Source: Rhizomys pruinosus (lineage: Eukaryota; Chordata; Mammalia; Rodentia; Spalacidae). From it: a DNA stretch of 64,000 bases. Made by a program: the position numbers and the translations under genes. Positions 29,940-40,156 of the stretch are shown piece by piece. The notes under the pieces are model-generated. The model searched no databases. It was given only the letters and a program-made list of their open reading frames with translations, and had not been told where the DNA came from. How positions within the stretch are numbered: the first letter of the stretch is position 1; each line of letters begins with the position of its first letter. The stretch is taken from the NCBI GenBank assembly GCA_009823505.1, contig VZQC01012264.1:707027-771026 (forward strand), given 5' to 3'.

Positions 29940-30103
29940 ATACTTACCTGGCAGGGGAGATACCATGATCACGAAGGTGGTTTTCCCAGGGTGAGGCTTA
30001 TCCATTGCACTCCAGATGTGCTGACCCCTGCGATTTCCCCAAATGTGGGAAACTTGACTGCATGATTTGTGGTAGTGGGGGACTGCGTTCGCGCTCTCCC
30101 CTG
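29940..30103 (+). pseudogene. RNU1: U1 snRNA retropseudogene, full length
   Basis: All 164 bases of U1 snRNA are present, from atacttacctg (the 5' splice-site-pairing end) to gcgctctcccctg. I see about five substitutions against the human sequence I remember, several of them CpG-type transitions. The Sm site reads gatttgtgg instead of aatttgtgg. An A-rich tail follows at once (tttaaaaaaaaa) instead of the snRNA 3' box, and the short direct repeat aagatatta flanks it upstream (29932-29940) and downstream (~30127-30135). This is the signature of L1-driven retroposition. I see no proximal sequence element upstream, so I expect it to be silent. Confidence 0.95.
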
Positions 30104-30136
30104 CTTTAAAAAAAAAGAAAAAAAAAGATATTATTA

Positions 30137-30375
30137 CTGGGGCTGGAGAGATGGCTCAGCGGTTAAGAGCACTGACTGATCTTGCAGAGAACCCGGGTTG
30201 CATTCCCAGCACCCACGTGGCAGCTAAGAACTGTCTTAGGCTGGGGAAGGTGGTGCACCCCTTTAATCCTAGAACTCAGGAAGCAGAGTCAGGTGGATCC
30301 CTGTAAGTTCAAGACCAGCCTGGTCTACATAGAGACCTACTAAAGGGGACCCTGTCTCAAAAAAAATAAAAAAAT
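30137..30375 (+). mobile_element. Half B2 fused to a B1
   Basis: A B2 head (ggggctggagagatggctca) stops after aagaactgtctta at 30238. A plus-strand B1 (ggctggggaaggtggtgca) follows to about 30365. Confidence 0.88.
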
Positions 30376-30473
30376 AAATAAAAATTATGATTTCTAATAA
30401 CATTTTAGAGCCAAATATGCTATCTTATAAATTGCCTCATCCAATAAATCCCACAGATACTCAGTTTATAAAG

Positions 30474-30616
30474 TAGCCTGGTGTGGTGGTGCACGCCTTT
30501 AATTCCAGCACTCAGGAGGCAGAGGCAGGCAGATCTCTGTGAGTTCTAGGCCAGCCTGGTCTACAGAGTGAGTTCCAGGACAGCTGGGGCTGCAGGGAGA
30601 CCCTGTCTCAAAAAGT

Positions 30617-30620
<4 letters not shown>
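30474..30620 (+). mobile_element. B1 SINE with (CA)n tail
   Basis: Plus-strand B1 from agcctggtgtggtggtgca to ctgtctcaaaaagtc. The tail continues as a CA repeat. Confidence 0.93.
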
Positions 30621-30667
<47 letters not shown>

Positions 30668-30724
30668 GTCTACAGAGTGAGTTCCAGGACAGCTGGGGCT
30701 GCAGGGAGACCCTGTCTCAAAAAG

Positions 30725-30764
<40 letters not shown>

Positions 30765-30771
30765 GTGCGCA
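30559..30771. repeat. Duplicated B1 end plus (CA)n, twice
   Basis: A ~59-base B1 3' piece (ctggtctacagagtgagttc onward to aaaaagtc) and a CA tract occur twice (30559-30665 and 30666-30760). The second tract ends in cgtgcgcgtgcgc. Confidence 0.93.
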
Positions 30772-31260
30772 GCTTATTCAGCATGGTTTTAGAAACAAGG
30801 AAGTTCAAGATCAAGTAATGTCGTGTCAAGAGTCTCCTTTTTCATCATACTGTGGTGATGTTGTGACACAGAAGCACATGCAAGAGTAGTGAAAGGCCAG
30901 GTGTGTCAAAGCAGAGACAAAGGAGCCGGTCACTTTATAGTAATTTGCTCTCAAGAGAAGTAATCTATTATGTAAGATATAATCCAGTCTCACAAGAAAT
31001 ATCCTCTGAATATCTTCACGTCCCCATACCACTACATTGCAACCACATTTCAACATAAGTTTTGGCAGAGACAGACCACATGCAGCCATAGCAGTACCTA
31101 ACACAGATCTCCTACACAGTTCTCAGCATCTTCCCTCCTTATAATATCAAGTATTCTTTTTTTCACAAGGAGACAGTGTCTAATAATAAAGTCATGGGTT
31201 TTAGGTTTAACTCTGTAAATTGTTCTTCCATCTGCTTCCCCTTGTTTCGGGGCTTGGGGG
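30772..31260. other. Unique intron-like sequence
   Basis: No repeat, exon or RNA gene recognised. A (TTA)n run begins at 31266. Confidence 0.55.
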
Positions 31261-31265
31261 ACTGA

Positions 31266-31440
31266 TTATTATTATTATTATTATTATTTTTATTTGTTTT
31301 TCTTTGACAGGGTCTCCCTAGTCCCAATACACCTGGAAGTTACTATGTGGACCAGGCTAGCCTTGATCTTGAGGAGATCTGCCTGCCTCTGCCTCCAGAG
31401 TGCTGGGAGTAAAGGCCCATGTCACCACACCTGGCATCTG
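31266..31440 (-). mobile_element. (ATT)n and an old B1
   Basis: Eight ATT units (31266-31289) form the tail of a diverged minus-strand B1 (tgacagggtctccctagtcc). Confidence 0.82.
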
Positions 31441-31512
31441 CTTTCTATTGTTCAGAAAGCTAAAAACAGAAAGGGGTCAAAAACACCCAAGAAAAAAAAA
31501 ATAAAAAATTGG

Positions 31513-32020
31513 GGCCGGGCGTGGTGGCACAGGCCTTTAATCCCAGCACTCAGGATGCAGAGGCAGGCAGATCTATGAGTTCAAGGCTAGCCTGATCTAC
31601 AGAGTGAGTTCCAGGCCAGCTGGGGCTAAAGGGAGACCCTGTCTCAAAAACACCCAACCCCCACCCCCTCCCCAAAAAACCGGGTTAATGGTGTGGTGGC
31701 ACATGCTTTTAATCCTAGCACTTGGAAGGCAGATGCAGGCGGATCTCTGTGAGTTCAAGGCCAGCCTGGTCTACAGAGTGAGTTCCAGGACAGCTGGGGC
31801 TACAGTGAGACCCTGTTTCGAAAGACCAAAAAAAACAAAAAACAAAAAACGGGATAAGATAATAGCCAGGCATAGTGGTCCACCCCTTTTGTTCCAGCAC
31901 TTGGGAAGCAGAGGCAGGTAGATCTCTGTGAGATGTAGGCTACCCTGGTCTATGTAGCAAGTTCCAGGCCTGCTGGGACCACAGGGAAACCCTGTCTCAA
32001 GAGACCAAAAAGAAAGGAAA
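31513..32020 (+). mobile_element. Three plus-strand B1 SINEs in a row
   Basis: B1 copies at 31513-31650 (gccgggcgtggtggcacagg), 31684-31850 and 31865-32020. They decline in similarity to consensus, so they are of different ages. Confidence 0.9.
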
Positions 32021-32047
32021 CTTGCACCCAAAGCTTGTTTTGCATAG

Positions 32048-32285
32048 GATCAAGGCTAGAGAGATTAGATTGCTCAGCAGTTAAGAGCATTTACTGTTCT
32101 TACAGAAGACATGGATTTGATTCCCAGCACCCATTTGGCTGATAACAGCCATCCATAACTCCAGTTCTAGGGGATCTGACTTCCCTCTGTGGGGCATTGC
32201 ATGCATGTAGTGCACTTAGATGCATGCACTCACTCATTTTATATGTATGAGGCAAAACACTCATACATATAAAACAAAATAAAAT
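32048..32285 (+). mobile_element. B2 SINE, old
   Basis: The text gctagagagattagattgct, ttacagaagacatggattt and catacatataaaacaaaat is a diverged B2. A related internal piece is repeated (actcat...tatatgtatgaggcaaaac). Confidence 0.75.
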
Positions 32286-32540
32286 GGGTATGATCATAGT
32301 TCCTGTAACAGAGATAATGGGATAAAACATTTAGTCTAGAATCTCATTGAAGTAGGATCACCACATAAGATGGCTATCATTATTCAACAAAGTATGTTTT
32401 GATCATCTACTTTGTATTATACTAGAATCCTTCATCTCTTGATATGCTGCCATTCCTGCTATAACTGAGTTTATTTCCAGACTTGAGTTTCCTGAGTTTC
32501 AAAATTCTTCAAGTCAAATCCAATCTATCACCATATTATA
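32286..32540. other. Unique intron-like sequence
   Basis: No gene or repeat recognised. Confidence 0.5.
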
Positions 32541-32690
32541 GAGAATATTTATAGCTGGGAAGATTGATCTCTCTATCTTGAGGCTAGCCTGGAGTACTTA
32601 GCAACTTCCAGGCCAGCCAGGGCTATATAGTGAGACCCTGTCTTGATCTGTTTTGTTATTCCCTCCCTCCCTCCCTCCCTTCCTTTTTAT
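32541..32690 (+). mobile_element. B1 3' half and (CCCT)n
   Basis: A B1 body (aggctagcctggagtactta to gagaccctgtcttgat) is followed by a short (CCCT)n. Confidence 0.65.
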
Positions 32691-32699
32691 CTTATTTTT

Positions 32700-32795
32700 T
32701 TTTTTCCCCCCTGGAGCTGAGGATTGAATCCAGGACCTTGCACTTGCTAGGCAAGCACTCTGCCACTGAGCTAAATCTCTCCCAACCCCCAAAAC
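32700..32795 (-). mobile_element. ID-type SINE
   Basis: The minus-strand ID pattern is clear: gattgaatccaggaccttg, cttgctaggcaagcactct, ccactgagctaaatctc. Confidence 0.85.
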
Positions 32796-33150
32796 CCTGT
32801 CTTAAAAACAAAAAATAACTCTGGAGTAGCACACCAGAGAAGTTTTTTAGGAAACTAGGTTTTTCATTTTGTAACGGACAAGAGCAAGGGGAAAAGCTGT
32901 CTGCCATTACCAGGTCAGATGAGCCGCGTTCCTGAGGCAGCCAAACTTAATGCTTAACATTAGAATGAGAACACCACAGTTACAGTTTCCTTTTTCTTTC
33001 AACAAAATACATTCAGCCTATAATTAGGGGTGTTAATACATATAAGGCAAGCACATCTTTCTTATAAGCTGGAAGATGTTGAAAACATTTGTATCAAATT
33101 CGGTTCATTGGTAATGAAACCTTTTCTTCTTTTAAAACGAAAATACCCCG
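32796..33150. other. Unique intron-like sequence
   Basis: No gene or repeat recognised. Confidence 0.5.
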
Positions 33151-33405
33151 GGGCTGGAGAGATGGCCTAGTGGTTAAGAGCGCCGACCGCTCTTACAGAG
33201 GACCTGGGTTCGATCCCCAGCACCCACATGGCGGCTGAGAACCGTCTGTAACTCCAATTCCAGGAGAACTCCAGTTCCAGGGGAATCCGACGCCCTCTTC
33301 TGACCTCCGCGGCATTGCACGACACGGGTGCACAGACTTGCATGCAGACAGTACATTCATACACATACAGAAATAAGTAAAAAAATAAAAAAATAAAAAA
33401 AAAGA
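33151..33405 (+). mobile_element. B2 SINE, young, 15-bp duplication
   Basis: Near-consensus plus-strand B2 flanked by aaaacgaaaataccc (33135-33149 and ~33409-33423). Confidence 0.96.
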
Positions 33406-33426
33406 AATAAAACGAAAATACCCTTT

Positions 33427-33592
33427 AGCCGGGCGTGGTGGCGCACGCCTTTGATCCTAACACTTGGGAGGCAGAGGCAGGTGGATCTCTGTGAGTTCAA
33501 GGCCAGCCTGGTCTACAGAGCGAGCTCCAGGACCGCTGGGACTAAAGGGAGACCCTGTCTCAAAAATACCAAAAAAAAACCCAAAAACATTA
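33427..33592 (+). mobile_element. B1 SINE, young
   Basis: Plus-strand B1 from agccgggcgtggtggcgca to gtctcaaaaataccaaaaa. The sequence accctttagc / acaccctttatg at its ends suggests a short duplication. Confidence 0.94.
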
Positions 33593-33861
33593 AAACACCC
33601 TTTATGAACAAATGAGAAAGCATGTGGAAATGCTGGATTGAACAAATGTGGAGTGTCCAAACAAATACAGAAATAAGCACACTCCAGTTTTTGCTCCTTT
33701 TTTTTTTTTTTAAGCCTTAGTGGGTTCTTGTCAATTATTTTAATTTTACAGTTCAAAAATAATTTTTTCAAATTATCTAAATTGACTTCTTTATTTTCAT
33801 TTAGGAAACTGAGGCCCAAAGTGAGTGACTTGGTCATACTTTAACTTCACAGGTTGGTTGG

Positions 33862-34000
33862 TTGGTTTTTTTGTCTTTTTGAGACAGGGTCCCCCTTTAG
33901 TCTCAGCTGGCCTGGAGCTCGCTCTGTAGACTAGGCTGGCCTTGAATTTACAGAGAGTCACCTGCCTCTACCTCCCGAGTGCTGGGATTAAAGGAGTGAG
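33862..34000 (-). mobile_element. B1 SINE
   Basis: Minus-strand B1 from gtctttttgagacagggtcc to attaaaggagtgagtcgg. A (TTGG)n lies at its tail. Confidence 0.9.
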
Positions 34001-34482
34001 TCGGCCTTTCTTTCCAGGTTTGAATTACTAGAAATGGTGAGCTCAGATTTAGGAGCCATTATTTTCCTAGTCCCATTTTGCTCAGCTATTTTTTACCCTT
34101 CTCAGGATTTGAAAGGCTACTCTGTTTTTCTAGTGTTTGAAATTTTTAAAAAATCTGTGGAGAGTTCACCCCCTAGTGCTCAACTAACTGAAATTCAACA
34201 TGCCTAGTGAGGTTTTTTGTTGTTACCAAGGGCCTCTTGTTACAGGAAGTGGATATCAAAGGGAGAGGCAGTGAGTCAGTAGGTGTGACCCTGTGAGAAG
34301 CTGCAGTGAGGTTTTCTGCTCTGCTTTGCCAGTGGCCCCAGCTCACCTTACATACTGTTTTCATTCGTGCTGCTTATGTTCTGTTAGCAGACTCTAACTG
34401 CTTCTGTTTTCAATTATGTGTAATATTTCATGGAAAACTTAAGAAAAGCCATGGGATCAAAAGTGTCTGATTATCTTGCTGT
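34001..34482. other. Unique intron-like sequence
   Basis: No gene or repeat recognised. Confidence 0.5.
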
Positions 34483-34625
34483 TTTATTTCACTTTCCTTC
34501 TGGTCTCACTGTGTAGCCCCAGCTGGCCAGGAACTCACGTAGACCCGGCTAGCCTCAGACTCACAAAGATCCACTGGCAGCGTCTCTCTCAAGTGCTGGG
34601 ACTACAGGTATGTGCCTCCACACTG
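34483..34625 (-). mobile_element. B1 SINE, old
   Basis: Minus-strand remnant with tcactgtgtagccccagctg and agtgctgggactacagg. Confidence 0.8.
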
Positions 34626-34782
34626 GGTATCTTTAATGATTTTTTTTTTTTTCTTTTCCTTTTTAGTTCTGGAAATTTTTAAATCCAGGGCCTATTCATG
34701 CTAGACAGACCTTTCCCCACCCAGTCATGGGTGTCTCCTCTTTCCATTTATGATCACCTTTTCGCCTTTTTAAAACCCTCCT

Positions 34783-34945
34783 TCTTGCCACATTGGTGTC
34801 ACATGTCTGTAATTCCAGCATTGGGGAGGTAGAAGCAGGAGGATCACCACAAGTTGGAGGCCTGCCTGGGGTAAATAGGGAATTCCAAGCCATCCTCCCG
34901 GGGGAGCTCTCTGCCTCAGAAACAAAAACAAACAAACAAACAAGA
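34783..34945 (+). mobile_element. Old B1/B4-like SINE with (AAAC)n tail
   Basis: The text tgtctgtaattccagcattg and gaggatcaccacaagttgga, ending in (AAAC)n, is a diverged 7SL-like element. Confidence 0.65.
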
Positions 34946-35011
34946 AAAAACGAAAACACAAACCTTCCATCATACTGTTATCTACAAAGCTGCTTTTTCC
35001 AGAAGGGGAGA

Positions 35012-35340
35012 CTCCAGGCCTGAAGCGGTGGCTCAGGGGTTAGAAACACTATGTGTTCCTTCATCTTACAATTTACACTCTAGTTCTAGGGGATCTGATG
35101 CCCTCTTCTGGCCTCTACAGGCATTGCATGAAGAAGCACACTTGCCTACATGTAGGCAACACACACACATAAACACACAAAAATAAGCTGCCAGGTGTGG
35201 TGGCACATGCCTTTAATCCCCGCGCTCAGGAAGCAGAAGCAGGTGGATTTCTGTGAGATCGAGGCCAGCCTGGTCTACAAAGTGAGTACCATGCCAGCTG
35301 GGGCTGTAGGGAGACCCTGTCTCAAAATGACTAAAAAAAA
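35012..35340 (+). mobile_element. Old B2 and B1
   Basis: A diverged B2 (35017-35185, gaagcggtggctcaggggtt) and a plus-strand B1 (35188-35338). Confidence 0.85.
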
Positions 35341-35387
35341 CAAATAAACCAGAAGGAGAGACTTTGGGGTAAAGAAGGCAACCAGCC

Positions 35388-35810
35388 GGGCTGGAGAGAT
35401 GGCCTAGCGGTTAAGAGCGCCAACTGCTCTTGCAGAGGACCCGGGTTCGATCCCCAGCACCCACATGGCGGCTGAAAACCATAATTCCAATTCCAGAACT
35501 CCAGTTCCAGGGGAATCTGACGCCCTCTTCTGACCTCCGCAGCATTGCACGACACGGGTGCACAGACCTGCATGCAGACAGTACATTTCATACACATAAA
35601 ATAAATAAATAAATAAATATTAAAAAAAAAAAAAAAGAAAACAAAAAAAAGAACTCTCTTCCTGGGCATGGTGGCGCACACCTTTAATCCCAGCACTCAC
35701 ACTTGGGAGGCAGAAGCAGGCAGATCTCTGTGAGTTCAAGGCAAGCCTGGTCAACATAGCGAGTTCCAGGCTAGCTGAGGCTACAAGGAGACCNTTAAAA
35801 AAAAAAAAAG
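35388..35810 (+). mobile_element. Young B2 with a B1 in its tail
   Basis: A B2 (35388-35640) is followed by a B1 (35656-35806) that contains the N at 35794. The repeat aaggcaaccagc flanks the pair (35376 and 35808), so the B1 entered the B2 tail. Confidence 0.92.
35794..35794. other. Single ambiguous base in a B1 tail
   Basis: An N interrupts a B1 just before its A-tail (aaggagaccnttaaaa), so a few bases of the B1 end are probably missing. It is another likely patch point. Confidence 0.9.
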
Positions 35811-35919
35811 GCAACCAGCAAGGTGTCAGAGTGAGGGAGAGTGTTGGGGACAAATATAAACAAGATAAGATGTACACATATGAAAATGATATAATGACAC
35901 CATTTTTGCTTAAAAATTT

Positions 35920-36060
35920 TTTGGTCTTTTTGAGATGGGGTTTCCCTGTAGCCCAGCTGGCCTGGAATTCACTATACAGACCAGGCTGGCCAACTCAGAG
36001 ATTCACCTGCCTTTGCCTCACAAATGCTGAGATTAAAGTCAAGTCCCACCATGCTCAGCA
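35920..36060 (-). mobile_element. B1 SINE, old
   Basis: Minus-strand B1 from ggtctttttgagatggggtt to caccatgctcagc. Confidence 0.85.
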
Positions 36061-36129
36061 ATAGTTTTTTAAGTCACCATTTCTTCATCGACCTTGTAGA
36101 TTACTAGTCATTCTTTTTGTTAAACACTT

Positions 36130-36260
36130 TGCTGGGCATGATTATGCACACCTTTGATCCTAGCACCACAGGAGAAAGAAGGAGGCAGAATTCTATGTGA
36201 TCAAGGCTAGTCTGGTTTACATAGTTCTAGGCCAGCTAGGGATACAGTGAGACCCTCTCA
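36130..36260 (+). mobile_element. B1 SINE, old
   Basis: Plus-strand remnant: gctgggcatgattatgcaca to gagaccctctcaaaa. Confidence 0.8.
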
Positions 36261-36463
36261 AAAGTTTTTATTTATTGACAGTTTCATATATGCATGTGCG
36301 TTTCATAGGTAGGTGTGTAAGTGTGTGTAAGTGTGTAATAAACCTTGATCATACCCATCCCTGACTCTGCTTTCCAACTCCCTCAGGACTAGACTCAAAT
36401 ACATGCACTTCCCCCTTCCTGTCCTGTTGCCTTGTTTTGTTTAAACGACCCACTGAGTCTTTT

Positions 36464-36715
36464 TTTTTAATTATTTTTAAAATTTATTTATTTTTGTATG
36501 TGTATGAATGTACTGTCTGCATGCAGGTCTGTGCACCCGTATCGTGCAATGCCGCGGAGGGTCAGAAGAGGGTGTCAGATTCCCCTGGAACTGGAGTTCT
36601 CCTGGAATTGGAGTTACAGACGGTTCTTAGCTGCCATGTGGGTGCTGGGGATCGAACCCGGGTCCTCTGCAAGAGCAGTCGGTGCTCTTAACTGCTAGGC
36701 TATCTCTCCAGCCCC
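36464..36715 (-). mobile_element. B2 SINE, young, nested in old L1
   Basis: Minus-strand B2 flanked by acccactgagtctt (36448-36461 and ~36717-36730), splitting L1 text. Confidence 0.96.
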
Positions 36716-36863
36716 AACCCACTGAGTCTTAATTAGTGCTGCTTTCATGAACATGGCCAGCCTACCAATGAACACCTCAAAGGAGAGTGACACTCCCCAC
36801 ATTGATCATCAGTTGCCAATGGGTCCTCAGTTGAAGATCATGCCTCATGAGTGCCCCCCCCAA

Positions 36864-36960
36864 AGCATGCTGGAACTGACTGGTTTGAGTGCTTCCCCCA
36901 TGCATGCTGGAACTGACTGGTTTGAATACCTCCCCCATGCATGCTGGAATTGATGGTTTG
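36864..36960. repeat. 37-bp minisatellite, about 2.7 units
   Basis: The unit catgctggaactgactggtt plus 17 more bases recurs three times, the last partial, within the old L1 3' region. Confidence 0.9.
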
Positions 36961-37499
36961 GTCTTGTGCAGGTGATAATCGTAGCTGCTGTGGGTCCTTA
37001 CATGAACTAGCCATGTCATGTCCAGAAGGCAGCGTTTCATAACACTCCTCCCCATCCTCCAGCTCCTACATTCTTTCTACCACTTCTACCTGGATGGTAC
37101 CTGAACCTTGCTGGAGGATTAGTATTATATATCCTGTTCAGGGCTGAATACTCAACAGTCGCTTAGTCTCTGCACCTTTACCAGTTATGAGCCTCTGCAT
37201 TAACTGCTGCCCACTTCAAAAAGAAGCAACACTAATCTGTGGATAGAAACATAAGTATTTAGAAAGCAGTTTGACAAAATTCCAGTTTGGCAAAACAATA
37301 GTAGTAGGTTCCCATAGCTTTTGACCAGGTTTTCATTACCACTATTCATTCTTTTTCATGCAAAATTTCCTATAATTTGAGGCAATGGTTAAGCATATTT
37401 CTGTATTTTGTGTTAGTCTGTGGCTTTCCCTGGCTATATAGCAATCTTGGATTTTACTTTTTGCACAACAAAAGCACAATCTAGTTGAAGGTAGTGTTC

Positions 37500-37590
37500 A
37501 GCGGGGTGGTGGTATATTCCTGTAATTCCAGCATTTGGAAAGCTGAGGCAGGAAGATTACAAATTTGAAACCACCATGGCTGGGATATAT
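37500..37590 (+). mobile_element. Old B1/B4-like SINE
   Basis: The text gtattcctgtaattccagca and gctgaggcaggaagattac is a diverged 7SL-like head. Confidence 0.6.
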
Positions 37591-37650
37591 ATAACATATA
37601 TATCTCTGTGTCTGTATCTGAGTGTGTGTGTATGTATTTAGACTTTGTCT

Positions 37651-38092
37651 TTGGAGAGATGGCCTAGCGGTTAAGAGCGCCGACTGTTCTTGCAGGAGGT
37701 CCGGGGTTCGATCCCCAGCACCCACATGGCGGCTGAAAACTGTCTGTAGCTCCAATTCCAGGAGAACTCCAGTTCCAGGGGAATCCGAGACTCTCTTCTG
37801 ACCTCCGTGGCATAGCACGACATGGGTGCACAAACCTACATACAGACAGTACATTCATACACATAAAAAAAAAAATGTTGGGGGCTGGAGAGATGGTCTA
37901 GTGGTTAGAGCGCCGACTGCTTTTGCAGAGGACCCAGGTTCGATCCCCAGCACCCACATGGCGGCTGAGAACTGTCTTTAACTCCAGTTCCAGGGGAATC
38001 CGACACCCTCTTCTGACCTCCTTGGCATTGCACGACACGAGTGCACAAACCTACAAGCAGACAGTACATTTATACACATATGAAAATAAAAT
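37651..38092 (+). mobile_element. Two young plus-strand B2 SINEs in tandem
   Basis: B2 at 37651-37875 and B2 at 37882-38092, both with the tggcctagcggtt or tggtctagtggtt head and gcacgacac motif. Confidence 0.95.
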
Positions 38093-38385
38093 TAAGCTGG
38101 GTGTGGTGGCGCACGCCTTTAGTTCTAGCACTTGGGAGGCAGAGGCAGGTGGATCCTTGTAAATTCAAGGCCAGCCTGGACTACATAGTGAGTTCCAGGC
38201 CAGTGGGGGCTACAGGAAGATCCTTTTTCCTTTTTTTTTTAAATCTTTTCAAGATAGGGTCTCCCTGTAGCCCCAGCCATCCTGGGACTCACTCTGTAGA
38301 CCAGGCTGGCCTTGAACTCACAAAGATCCGCCTGCCTCTGCCTCCCAAGAGCTAGGATTAAAGGCGTGCGCCACCAGGCCCAGCT
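38093..38385. mobile_element. Inverted pair of B1 SINEs
   Basis: A plus-strand B1 (38093-38224) ends in gaagatcc and is followed by a minus-strand B1 (38228-38385). Together they form a long inverted repeat with almost no spacer. Confidence 0.93.
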
Positions 38386-38842
38386 AATCTTTCTATTTCA
38401 AAGGAAAGAAAAACCCAATAATTATAGTTATGCTCCAAGAATACCAGCTTGTTTGTGTACCCGTAGAGGACACCTTAGTGATAAACTTTTAAAAGTTTCT
38501 TTGCAATTCCTGTGTAAAGTTTTCTTTTAAGTTGTTGTGGGATATATGGTATAAGCAGAGTATTAACCAAGAAATGATGCATTGTTTTTTGCTTATTTGA
38601 AACTGAACTCTTTAAGTGTTAACTTTATTATGAATAAAAATTGCTAATCAGGCATGCTAGGCGTTCTGCAGGTTGTATCTTTGCAGGCCTATCCAGAATA
38701 TACTATTTCAGTAGCTTTAGCTGCTCAGTCTCCTAGTGGAACCCAAAGGGGAATTGCAGCCCCTACACTAAAAGGACTTGCTCATTTACTTATGATCTCA
38801 CTTTGAGGTGGGCAACAGCACTGAGTAAGAAGTGGTTTGTTG
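38386..38842. other. Unique intron-like sequence
   Basis: No gene or repeat recognised. Confidence 0.5.
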
Positions 38843-39050
38843 GGGCTGGAGAGATGGCTCAGCGGTTAAGAGCGCTGACTGCTCTTGCAGAGGACCCGGG
38901 TTCGATTCCCAGCACCCACATGGCGGTTAAGAACCACCTTTAACTCTAGTTCCAGGGGAATTGCCTTCTTCTGACCTCCGCAACATTGCATGACACTGGT
39001 GCACCAACCTACATGCAGACAGTGCACTCATACACATAAAAAAAAAAAGG
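38843..39050 (+). mobile_element. B2 SINE
   Basis: Plus-strand B2 flanked by aagtggtttgt/aaggtggtttgt. It has a short deletion at gaattgccttcttc. Confidence 0.93.
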
Positions 39051-39774
39051 TGGTTTGTCCACTCTTAGTGCTTAGGCTGGGTTTTAATTAGTATTTGCTC
39101 TTTTCACTTGCTGTTTCCTTGTTAGCAACAGACAAAGGAAGTCCACATACTGATTGTTTTGGGGTTCTTTTTGGGTGTGGGGGGAAGTTGATCTAATATT
39201 CCTGGTTTAGATATACAAAGAATTTTGGTTCCTCCATCTTCTGGTTCCTTTAGCTAATAACATCTAATTTGGAATAAAATGGTATCACAACTCTGAACTA
39301 CTTCTTTTCAGAAAGCAAATGGCAGATATTAATTCAGCCAAAACAGGACATTAAACCTCTCTGGACTGCTGTTTTCGATTTTTGTTACCATGTCAAGGCG
39401 TCTTTGTGCGTTAAATATCGTTTTTTTTTTTTTTTTTTTCTTACAAAATCCATCATCCATACTGCTCTGCCAATCCCAATGCTTCAAACTATTTAAATTT
39501 TATGGTTCTGAAGAATCCATACGAGGTGCCTCTTGCCCTGTGCCAGGTGGCTGAGGTGTTAACATCATGATGCTCAGCTGTAACAGTTCTAAGGTGCTAC
39601 AGAAATAAAAAAACAAGTAGTTGGAGAGGCAGTAATGAGGTATTAGTAAATCAAATTTAATTGCTGCTGATACAAACAGCAGCAGGGGTTGGGATACAAT
39701 ATTGCTGCTCTATATGAAAACTAGTAAGGAACCTATAAATCTTAGAAATGCTCAACTATAAAAGTTGTATTCTG
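39051..39774. other. Unique sequence, last clean stretch before error-rich SINEs
   Basis: Non-repetitive sequence with a T-run at 39421-39440. The true switch from the + strand block to the inverted block may lie here or shortly after. Confidence 0.45.
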
Positions 39775-40030
39775 GGGTTGGAGAGATAATGCCTAGTGGG
39801 TTAAGATCAAACAATTGCTCTTTCAGAGTGCCCAGTTTCGATCCCCAGTAAACCCACATGGCAACTGAGAAGCATCTTAACTCCAGTTCCGGGGGAATCA
39901 GACAGACACCCATAAAAAAAAAAACCCTCTTCCAACCTCTGAGGCACTGCACGACCGGGTGCACAGACCTGTATGAAGACAGTACACTCAATACCAGAAA
40001 TAAATGAATAAAATTTTAAAAAAAAGTTGT
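39775..40030 (+). mobile_element. B2 SINE with an inserted A-rich scrap
   Basis: Plus-strand B2 containing acacccataaaaaaaaaaa in its middle. It is flanked by aaaagttgt (39759 and ~40023). Confidence 0.85.
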
Positions 40031-40035
40031 TAAGT

Positions 40036-40155
40036 CTATAAAAAGAAATTTAAGAATGGGGAGAAGTGGGGAGGGAAGGAATGACAACATATATGAGACT
40101 GAAGACTCCTATGAGAACCTCTATCCTTGGTATGCTAACTTAAAAATTAATAAGA
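40036..40155 (+). mobile_element. Possible LINE-1 3' terminal scrap
   Basis: The stretch ends in tatgctaacttaaaaattaataag, which resembles the 3' terminus of rodent L1s in sense orientation. It is short and has no diagnostic coding piece. Confidence 0.35.
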
Positions 40156-40156
40156 G

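Larger units (their letters stand above)
36262..37430 (-). mobile_element. Old LINE-1 3' region (Lx-like), minus strand
   Basis: Landmarks are gtttttatttattgacag at the 3' end, accttgatcatacccatcc, acccactgagtctt, catgtcatgtccagaaggca, tatcctgttcagggctga and cagtttgacaaaattccag. They follow the order of the old rodent L1 3' region also seen at 8228-9450. A B2 is inserted at 36464-36715 and a 37-bp tandem repeat lies at 36864-36960. Confidence 0.65.

Noticed and set aside
29940..30103. U1 as a functional snRNA gene
   Set aside because: An A-tail replaces the 3' box, the Sm site is altered, direct repeats flank it and no proximal sequence element is seen upstream.
30617..30760. Repeated CA blocks with spacers as a CRISPR-like array
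   Set aside because: These are dinucleotide microsatellites with a duplicated B1 piece. Vertebrate DNA has no CRISPR arrays.
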